Source: Alphaproteobacteria bacterium UBA1301
GTDB lineage: Bacteria; Pseudomonadota; Alphaproteobacteria; Micropepsales; Micropepsaceae
Assembly: GCA_002307725.1 (NCBI GenBank)
Contig: DBUB01000008.1
Coordinates: forward strand, 1-10,647
Direction: 5' to 3'
DNA: 10,647 nt
This document shows, one piece after another, positions 5,926-10,647 of the stretch. Below the pieces are notes generated by a model. That model was not told the origin of the DNA and did not search any database. It worked only from the letters and a program-made list of their open reading frames with translations. The translations under genes were made by a program, and so were the position numbers. Positions within the stretch are counted from its first letter, which is position 1, and each line of letters opens with the position of its first letter.

Positions 5926-6070
5926 GCTCCCCGCACAGCCAGACGGTTTCTTATGATGGGCTGTTATTGTAAGCATTATAGACAAACAAAAATGCTTTTC
6001 TGTGTGGGTTTCTATTGCATTTTCGTTGTTGTGACGTACGATTTCTTATGAAGCTCAAGAGTTATGAGAT
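5926..6070. other. AT-rich junction between IS481 remnant and recombination operon
   Basis: This stretch is clearly richer in A/T than its neighbours. It has a 7-bp inverted repeat AAGCATT (5971-5977) and AATGCTT (5991-5997) followed by TTT, a possible weak terminator or operator. It must contain the start signals of the operon beginning at 6071, but I see no convincing -35/-10 pair. Confidence 0.45.
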
Positions 6071-7198
6071 GTGATCGAAAGCGGTACGCGATTATTAGCT
6101 GGGTTGCAGGAGCGTATTTTGGAGTTTGCAGAACACGGATTTGATCCGTCTCCACCTCGCGCCTACGATGAAGCCGATGTGTGGCTCCTAGCGGCGTTGC
6201 TGCAAAAAGCCATTCGTCGCGGCGATGTGCAGGTGGCCCGACGCGCCGGCCACCAATTGCTTGGCCGCGATTCCTCCAGGCTTTGGCGACGGATTATGGT
6301 CACGGCCTTGGAGGATATCGGAATTGGCTCCTGCAAAACGGCGACAACCCTTGTTGGAATATCCTGTCTACCGGAGCTGCGCCGCAGGCTTGGTGGCAAT
6401 GGACCGGCCCTCGACGTCGCTTTGCGCCTGGGGTGCGAGGCTGTCAAAGATCGCACCGGCGATCAGTTCGGCTCAATTGCTCGCGAGATGGCAGGCACAA
6501 CCCACAGCTTGAACCAAGCCTCCGAGGATGCCTGGCGTGCGGTGCTGGTCTCGACCTATCTCGAATGGCGCCGAAGACTACGGGCGGCGTTTCTGCTTTC
6601 TGAGGACGAACGGCCGGCAGCCGATCGCGTCGAAGCGTTTCTGGCGATCTCGGAAGGGTTCCGGGCGCTTGGCGTTCCCGAGCTTTTCATGGATGCTTGC
6701 GAGCTTTATCGCCACAAGTCCCGCGACCCGTTACCCCTATTTGTTCCGCTGGGACTAAGTCTTTGGCTTTCAGAACAACGTCCACGGACCACAATAACCC
6801 ACCAACTTCCCGCCGTAGAGATGATCGGGGGCTTACCCGATTATGCCTTTGATCCGCTGCATACCCGAATAGGCCGCCGAGCCGTTGATCTCTGGCTGAG
6901 ATCTTATTTGGCGCGTCCCCCCTTTACCACCCAAGTCGTGGCCGAGGGCCTTTGGATCTGGGAATCGGGCGCCTGCGATAAGACCCTCGACTGGCCGTTG
7001 GGACGAGTGATCGGTGAAGAATCGGTTGAGGCCGATATGATTCACGCGGGCGGAGCTAACTTTGCGCAGTTGCGGGACTGGATGGAAGCGGAGCGCTCCG
7101 TCCTGACCTGCGCGCGCAAAGCGGCCTGGGAAAGTGCCAGTCATCGACCACAACAAACCAATCAGGGCGTTCTGCCACTGACCGCGGCAGCTGAGTAA
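6071..7198 (+). CDS. stand-alone protein resembling the RarA/MgsA C-terminal region
   Basis: A 375-residue protein without a P-loop or other recognised catalytic motif. Residues 34-90 (ADVWLLAALLQKAIRRGD, ARRAGHQLL, LWRRIMVTALEDIGIG) resemble the C-terminal helical region of RarA/MgsA replication-associated AAA+ ATPases, where a similar A-L-x-K-x-I-R and R-R-x-x-x-x-A-x-E-D-I-G pattern occurs; the ATPase half is absent. The rest is alpha-helical in appearance and unassigned. Start GTG 6071 is the first possible codon after an in-frame TGA at 6065-6067, with AAGAG about 9 bases upstream. The stop at 7198 is 12 bases before the Gp157-family gene, so they are probably co-transcribed. A role in replication-coupled recombination is inferred from the partners; the fold similarity is a pattern judgement. 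Confidence 0.55.
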   Translation: MIESGTRLLAGLQERILEFAEHGFDPSPPRAYDEADVWLLAALLQKAIRRGDVQVARRAGHQLLGRDSSRLWRRIMVTALEDIGIGSCKTATTLVGISCLPELRRRLGGNGPALDVALRLGCEAVKDRTGDQFGSIAREMAGTTHSLNQASEDAWRAVLVSTYLEWRRRLRAAFLLSEDERPAADRVEAFLAISEGFRALGVPELFMDACELYRHKSRDPLPLFVPLGLSLWLSEQRPRTTITHQLPAVEMIGGLPDYAFDPLHTRIGRRAVDLWLRSYLARPPFTTQVVAEGLWIWESGACDKTLDWPLGRVIGEESVEADMIHAGGANFAQLRDWMEAERSVLTCARKAAWESASHRPQQTNQGVLPLTAAAE

Positions 7199-7210
7199 AG
7201 GGGGTTAGCC

Positions 7211-7720
7211 ATGATGGACAAGGATTTTTTGCGTAGTGAAGCGGCGCATTATCGCTTACTCGCCGACCAGATCAAAGAACGGTTTGGCGAAATCGACGAC
7301 GAAACTTTGCAGGACACCCTGCAAGGAATGAGCGATCTGCCCGATATGATCGAGGAAATCGTTCGCTCCGGCCTTGAGGACGAAGCCTTCATCGTTGGGC
7401 TCAAGACTAGGATGGAGGCGATGAGTGCTCGCCTTAGTCGGTTCAAGACCCGCGTCGAACGCAAGCGAGAGCTAGCGACCTGGGCGATGGGAGCAGCGGG
7501 CATCCCGCGATTGGACGAAGCCGACTTCACCGTCTTTTTGCGCCAGGGGTTGCAGAAACTGGCGGTGGAGGATGGGGCCAAACTACCTGAAATCTATCTT
7601 GTTCCCCAACCGGCCAAGGTCAACCGCGCGCATCTCTTCGACGCGCTCAAAGCCGGCACCGTGGTGGATGGGGCAAGCCTTGTCTTTGGTGATCCCCATA
7701 TCGCGGTTCGAACGACATGA
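7211..7720 (+). CDS. Gp157-family (siphovirus) protein
   Basis: A 169-residue protein matching the phage Gp157 family by layout. An N-terminal helix (YRLLADQIKERF) leads to GEIDDETLQDTLQGM, then a long helical, probably coiled-coil segment (about 50-90, ending KTRVERKRELATWAMGAAGI). The family's C-terminal part follows, L-P-E-I-Y-L-V-P-Q-P-A-K-V-N-R-A-H-L-F-D-A-L-K-A-G (125-149). Gp157 proteins are found beside recombinases and single-strand-binding proteins in phages; their biochemical role is not established. The ribosome site AAGGGGG ends 6 bases before ATG 7211; ATG 7214 is an alternative. Its stop TGA overlaps an ATG (7717-7720). Confidence 0.8.
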   Translation: MMDKDFLRSEAAHYRLLADQIKERFGEIDDETLQDTLQGMSDLPDMIEEIVRSGLEDEAFIVGLKTRMEAMSARLSRFKTRVERKRELATWAMGAAGIPRLDEADFTVFLRQGLQKLAVEDGAKLPEIYLVPQPAKVNRAHLFDALKAGTVVDGASLVFGDPHIAVRTT

Positions 7721-7780
7721 CAGCGGACAAGACCAAACCAAAGCAGTGGCATGGTGATGACGCCGACAGAAGGGACTGCC

Positions 7781-7985
7781 ATGAACGCCCCCTTCCCATC
7801 CCGTCAACGCCGACCACATAAAACAAGCTGTTCTCGAGCGGCGCTACGGGCACAATGATGGGGAAATTGGAGCAGGTCGTGGAAAAAATTGGGCAAGATG
7901 GCCACAGACGAGAGATGCCCATTGGGACAAACACCGGCTGCCCGCGATATCTCGGGGCGGAGAAGATGATGCGTATCGCGTTTAA
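7781..7985 (+). pseudogene. small broken gene between Gp157 and Rad52
   Basis: ATG 7781 has a very good ribosome site, AAGGGA, 5 bases upstream, but its frame stops after 25 residues (MNAPFPSRQRR...). A protein-like frame without any start codon runs beside it, VNADHIKQAVLERRYGHNDG then WARWPQTRDAHWDKHRLP and EDDAYRV, to TAA 7983-7985. Removing one C from the CCC in TCCCGTC (7799-7805) fuses the two into a continuous 67-residue frame. Its end would overlap the Rad52 start (7969) by 17 bases, as coupled genes do. I do not recognise the family. The alternative is that this is only an untranslated leader. Confidence 0.4.
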
Positions 7986-9513
7986 CCACCAGCAGATGAA
8001 GAAGCTCGTAGCGCCGCTAAATCCCGCACGGATCAAAAAGCGCAATCGCGATAACAAGAGCTTTGACTACGTCGAAGGCTGGTTTGCGATCTCTGAGGCC
8101 AATGCCATCTTTGGCTATGCCGGCTGGGACCGAGAGATGGCCCAGTTCGAGCGCGTCTTCGAGGCCAAGGAGGGAGGAGAGACAATCTGTGGCTACCTGG
8201 CCAGAGTGCGGATCACCGTGCGAGCTGGTGGCGGAATTGTTGTTCGCGAAGGGACAGGATTTGGTGAGGCCAAATCGCTCGTCCGAGCCGAAGCGCATGA
8301 ATTAGCGCTCAAGGCCTCCGAGACGGACGCTACTAAGCGGGCCCTCGCCACCTTTGGTAATCGCTTTGGGCTCGCCCTTTACGATAAGGACCAGAATAGT
8401 GCCGCCAGCCCCTCTGCGACCGGCGAGAAGTCTCCGCCGAAGCACTACGTCTTATATGATGAGATGGGCGCCATTCTGGCGTCGGCGTTATCGGCGGAAG
8501 GATTTTGCTCGGGCTTTCGCCAACTGATCGAACAAAGCAAGGCTAGTGCCAGCCTCAAGCAACTGCTTGAGGAAAACCACGCGATGTTGACACGCATGCG
8601 GGCAGAACGGCCAAGCTTGCGATCCGGACAAGGTCGACACTTTGCCGACATCCTGGAACGGCTTGCGGCCAAACGGCTTGCGGCGATTGTTTCGCAGAAC
8701 GATGGTCAAACCCACCGACCCAGTGAGCTTAATGGAAAAGCTGATGGCGAAGATTTTGGTGCTGCGCGACCACCGCAAGGAAACGGCCACATGGCCCTGC
8801 CTCAGGCAGTAGTTGATACTGAGGGGGGCGAAAGCCAAACCAAGTGTCCGCGCGAGGTTGCCGACCAGATCCCCTCCGCCCCGCAGCGCGACAAGCAGGA
8901 CGATTTACACGCGGTAGTATTGTCACCGCCAACGCTGCCAAATAGTTGCGCGGTTGACGGATCGGCCAGCCAAGACGGCTGCATGCCGCTTTCCCAACAG
9001 ACACCTCTGAACAAAATGGTGCCGATATCTGAGGCAGAGCTGGCCGCCCCAAAACCTCCCGCCAGAGGTTTGTCGGCAGAGGCATTCGATCGTGACGGAC
9101 GCGCGGCGGGCCTTGCTTCGGCTACCCCTGGCGTCTGCGCCAGCGCGACCTGCGCTGATGGTCTACGCCCCTCGAAAATCGGTTTCGGACCGATGATCGA
9201 CAAGAGCCGTCTGGCGGTCGCGACAACCAAGCGCGTCCGTCACAAGGCGCATCTTCTGTTTGTGGCAAGCCAAGCTTGTCTTATCTGCGGGGGCAATCCC
9301 TGCCACGCCCATCATCTAACCTTTGCCCAACCGAGAGGATTGTCCCTCAAGGTCAGTGACGAGTTTACCGTCCCCCTCTGTGTCATCCACCATAATGCCC
9401 TTCACAGCCGTGGTAATGAACGCGCGTTCTGGCGCTTCCACCGCATAGAGCCCCTCCCAGAAGCCAAAAAGCTTTGGGGCCAAACGATCAGCCAAAGCGG
9501 ACAATCCTCATGA
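7969..9513 (+). CDS. Rad52-family annealing protein fused to a C-terminal HNH-like domain
   Basis: 514 residues. Residues 1-142 are a Rad52/Rad22-type single-strand annealing domain: FDYVEGWFAISEANAIFGYAGW with a following R-E-M, then CGYLARVRITVRAGGG, GTGFGE, and AHELALKASETDATKRALATFGNRFGLALYDKD. A helical segment (155-240) and a long, low-complexity linker (241-415) follow. Residues 425-510 form a DUF968-like HNH/treble-clef domain: zinc ligands C437 and C440 (CLIC), H446-H448-H449 (HAHH), SDEFTVPLC (C471), H474, H475 and H479 (IHHNALH). Such a domain is likely to cleave or bind branched DNA. ATG 7969 was chosen because the Rad52 domain begins there and GGAG lies 6 bases upstream; ATG 7855 would add 38 unconserved residues. 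I recall similar fusions in alphaproteobacteria, so it is probably a known but little-studied architecture. It is the centre of the recombination operon. Confidence 0.85.
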   Translation: MRIAFNHQQMKKLVAPLNPARIKKRNRDNKSFDYVEGWFAISEANAIFGYAGWDREMAQFERVFEAKEGGETICGYLARVRITVRAGGGIVVREGTGFGEAKSLVRAEAHELALKASETDATKRALATFGNRFGLALYDKDQNSAASPSATGEKSPPKHYVLYDEMGAILASALSAEGFCSGFRQLIEQSKASASLKQLLEENHAMLTRMRAERPSLRSGQGRHFADILERLAAKRLAAIVSQNDGQTHRPSELNGKADGEDFGAARPPQGNGHMALPQAVVDTEGGESQTKCPREVADQIPSAPQRDKQDDLHAVVLSPPTLPNSCAVDGSASQDGCMPLSQQTPLNKMVPISEAELAAPKPPARGLSAEAFDRDGRAAGLASATPGVCASATCADGLRPSKIGFGPMIDKSRLAVATTKRVRHKAHLLFVASQACLICGGNPCHAHHLTFAQPRGLSLKVSDEFTVPLCVIHHNALHSRGNERAFWRFHRIEPLPEAKKLWGQTISQSGQSS

Positions 9514-9733
9514 AGGGTTTGGGGCAGATGGAACGGTCCGCGGGTCTAGCGACACAGGACATTTCTTGCGCCTTGATTTGTCGTGTCCTTGCATTGTCTC
9601 CGGCACAAACTACGCGAAGCGCTTAGTTCTTTTCTCGAGGTCAGCGTTGCACAGCCAAAAAAAATCCCGACAGACTAAGACCGATGAAGCTGACCACCGG
9701 TACGGACAGCGCGTGTTCTTGAGCGCTGACGCT

Positions 9734-9958
9734 ATGGAAGAACCGCTCAACCGAGTGATTGCCTATGGTACTGTGCTGGAACTCATCGGTTACGGCTTGA
9801 ACCGGATCGGCGATGACCACGGCCAAGCCGTACTTGCCATCGCCGAAACAATGTTGGCCGATCTTGAAGCGGTCAAAAAAAGCTGGCGAAAAATTATGGC
9901 AACTGGTTCCTTAGCCCGAAGAAACACCAGAGGAAGGCCAAAAGCGCGAGCCAAGTAG
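9734..9958 (+). CDS. small uncharacterised protein
   Basis: A 74-residue frame from ATG 9734: MEEPLNRVIAYGTVLELIGYGL, then a helical middle (VLAIAETMLADLEAVKKSWRKIM) and a basic tail ending R-G-R-P-K-A-R-A-K. GTG 9713 is an alternative start; neither has a clear ribosome site. The frame is open further upstream to 9566, but that part (9514-9712) has no coding character and shows only a long-loop AGGACA/TGTCCT pair. The tail suggests nucleic-acid binding, but no family is recognised. It may be the last gene of the Rad52 operon, about 220 bases downstream. Its last 65 bases overlap a minus-strand frame. Confidence 0.5.
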   Translation: MEEPLNRVIAYGTVLELIGYGLNRIGDDHGQAVLAIAETMLADLEAVKKSWRKIMATGSLARRNTRGRPKARAK

Positions 9959-10079
9959 CATGCTGCTCTTTGGGTGTATTTATACGATCATCTGCATATT
10001 CCATGCGATCATGAATCACGGTTTCCAGCTCTGGCCTGAGATCGGGGTCGGAGATATCGCGCAGTCTTGGTGCGCGCAC
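9894..10079 (-). CDS. small uncharacterised reading frame with hydrophobic C-terminus
   Basis: A minus-strand frame of 61 codons from GTG 10079: RAPRLRDISDPDLRPELETVI, then DRMEYADDRINTPKEQHA, then a hydrophobic run TWLALLAFLWCFFGL (about 43-57) and RNQLP, stop. The composition is protein-like and the run could be a membrane helix. Upstream the frame closes at a TGA at 10098-10100, 16 bases before the IS3 end, so the gene may have lost its 5' part or carry a frameshift. It cannot be told whether this or the overlapping plus-strand gene is real. Confidence 0.3.
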   Translation of the reverse strand: MRAPRLRDISDPDLRPELETVIHDRMEYADDRINTPKEQHATWLALLAFLWCFFGLRNQLP

Positions 10080-10115
10080 GCCTCGTCGATCAAGCGATCA
10101 GTCGGCCGCTGCCAC

Positions 10116-10273
10116 TGAGCTGCTGCCGGTTTCGAAAACACCGAGTTAGGTGTTTTTATGGAACCGGAGGCAGATCATGGAACAACGGAAGTATACGCGA
10201 GAATTCAAGCTTGAGGCGGTCACGCTGATCAAAGAGCGTGGTGTTGGATACGCGCAGGCATCCCAAGATTTGG
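10116..10273 (+). mobile_element. IS3-family element, left-end fragment
   Basis: The probable left terminal repeat starts at TGAGCTGCTGCCGG (10116). A leader hairpin follows: AAAACACC (10135-10142), loop GAGTTA, GGTGTTTT (10149-10156), T. Such a structure near the IS start can shield the transposase from outside transcription. Then comes orfA. Homology ends near 10273, where unrelated sequence begins, so only the first 158 bases of an element normally above 1 kb remain. Confidence 0.65.
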
Positions 10274-10311
10274 GTGCGTATTTCACAAAAACGGGACAGC
10301 GGCTTCGCTAA
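10177..10311 (+). pseudogene. IS3-family transposase OrfA, 5' fragment
   Basis: ATG 10177 has GGAGG 6 bases upstream. The product begins MEQRKYTREFKLEAVTLIKE, then RGVGYAQASQDLG, the N-terminal HTH of IS3/IS911-type OrfA proteins (about 33 of some 90 residues). After G33 the sequence AYFTKTGQRLR is unrelated and stops at TAA 10309-10311. No orfB is present. Inactive. Confidence 0.8.
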
Positions 10312-10336
10312 ATCCCGGACAGCTGTTTTGTGAAAT
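10280..10336. repeat. 57-bp segment with perfect 11-bp terminal inverted repeats
   Basis: ATTTCACAAAA (10280-10290) and its exact reverse complement TTTTGTGAAAT (10326-10336) bound a 57-bp segment. Inside there is a short direct repeat CGGGACAGC (10292-10300) and CGGACAGC (10316-10323). It begins about 7 bases after the OrfA homology ends and lies about 30 bases before the IS21 left end. It could be a tiny MITE-like element or the joined ends of a third IS. Confidence 0.5.
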
Positions 10337-10363
10337 CGCTTGCAATAATGCCCCCCTGAGGGG

Positions 10364-10647
10364 TGATTTTCGCGTCCAAAACCGACCCCTTTGACAGTTT
10401 GTGTCAGCGTCCTTCCGGCAGGCCATTGAGGCCGGGAAGGACTGGAGGGGATGATCGGTGTGGACATGATCGGGGCGATCCGGCGCGCGTATTTTGAGGA
10501 ACATTGCCCGATCAAAGAGATCGTGCGGACGCTGTCGGTATCGCGTGGAATGGTTCGCAAGGTCATCCGCAGCCATGAGACCGAGTTCAAATACGAGCGC
10601 GAGGTCCAGCCGACGCCGAAGCTTGGCGAGTGGGTCGAGGTTCTGAC
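10364..10647 (+). mobile_element. IS21-family element, left end, continuing past the window
   Basis: The presumed left end starts with TGATTTTCGCGTCCAAAACC (10364-10383) and GACCCC, the usual style of IS21 termini. GCGTCC recurs at 10407-10412, fitting the multiple internal repeats of this family. TGACA/TGTCA (10392-10396, 10402-10406) and an imperfect hairpin CCTTCCGGC/GCCGGGAAGG (10411-10440) lie just before istA. The exact boundary is uncertain. Confidence 0.6.
10451..10647 (+). CDS. istA: IS21-family transposase IstA, N-terminal part
   Basis: The frame is open to the right edge. It reads MIGVDMIGAIRRAYFEEHCP, then IKEIVRTLSVSRGMVRKVIRS and HETEFKYEREVQPTPKLGEW, the N-terminal HTH region of IstA (residues 1-66 visible). 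IstA works with the ATPase IstB, which would lie downstream outside the window. GGAGGGG (10444-10450) abuts ATG 10451, too close for that codon, so GTG 10460 or ATG 10466 may be the true start. No lesion is seen in the visible part. Confidence 0.8.
   Translation, partial: MIGVDMIGAIRRAYFEEHCPIKEIVRTLSVSRGMVRKVIRSHETEFKYEREVQPTPKLGEWVEVL

Noticed and set aside
7717..7821. 34-codon frame starting with an ATGA overlap to the Gp157 gene
   Set aside because: The 4-base overlap is attractive, but there is no homology, and the frame runs over the stronger ribosome site and ATG at 7781.
7855..7968. Upstream ATG extending the Rad52 protein by 38 residues
   Set aside because: The extension is not Rad52-like, overlaps the small split gene, and ATG 7969 has a better-placed ribosome site at the domain start.
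9553..9592. AGGACA/TGTCCT pair as a terminator after the Rad52 gene
   Set aside because: Only six base pairs with a loop over 20 bases and no T-run.
10156..10590. Minus-strand open frame of 144 codons at the right edge
   Set aside because: It is antisense to both IS3 orfA and istA and crosses their boundary.

Overview
The window looks like an accessory region (genomic island or plasmid) of an alphaproteobacterium. Reasons: high-GC coding sequence, IS630/IS481/IS3/IS21 debris, a dense series of type II toxin-antitoxin (TA) genes, and a Rad52-type annealing protein carrying a C-terminal HNH-like domain of a kind I associate with rhizobial and related alphaproteobacterial elements. The species cannot be told from the sequence.

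Layout. 1-604: 3' part of an IS630-family transposase, running off the left edge. 662-832: C-terminal remnant of a HigA-type antitoxin. 917-1449: RelB/DinJ antitoxin, intact, followed by a YafQ-like toxin with a +1 insertion in an A-run. 1635-3125: a winged-helix/Fic-domain protein with a variant Fic motif, preceded by five copies of a 10-bp site. 3140-3504: C-terminal remnant of a second, different IS630 transposase on the minus strand. 3649-4315: terminator, promoter with a twin operator, HI1419-type RelE toxin with an in-frame TGA, and its intact HI1420-type antitoxin. 4346-4812: BrnT 3' fragment and its helix-turn-helix partner, which has a stop codon and a frameshift. 4919-5632: an apparently intact Phd/PemK-like pair with its own promoter and palindromic operator. 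5704-5925: IS481 remnant. 5926-6070: AT-rich junction. 6071-9513: a rightward recombination operon: a stand-alone protein resembling the C-terminal part of RarA/MgsA, a Gp157-family protein, a small broken gene, and a Rad52-HNH fusion. 9713-10079: two overlapping small uncharacterised reading frames on opposite strands. 10116-10647: truncated IS3 orfA, a small palindromic segment, and the left end of an IS21 element whose istA runs off the right edge.

How the parts fit. The left half is a TA graveyard. Antitoxin genes are intact and toxins broken in two modules, one module has lost both partners, and only the Phd/PemK-like pair is whole. The right half is a compact homologous-recombination cassette of the phage or integrative-element kind: single-strand annealing (Rad52), a putative nuclease (HNH) and accessory genes. 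IS fragments lie at every major boundary, which points to repeated insertion and deletion at this locus.
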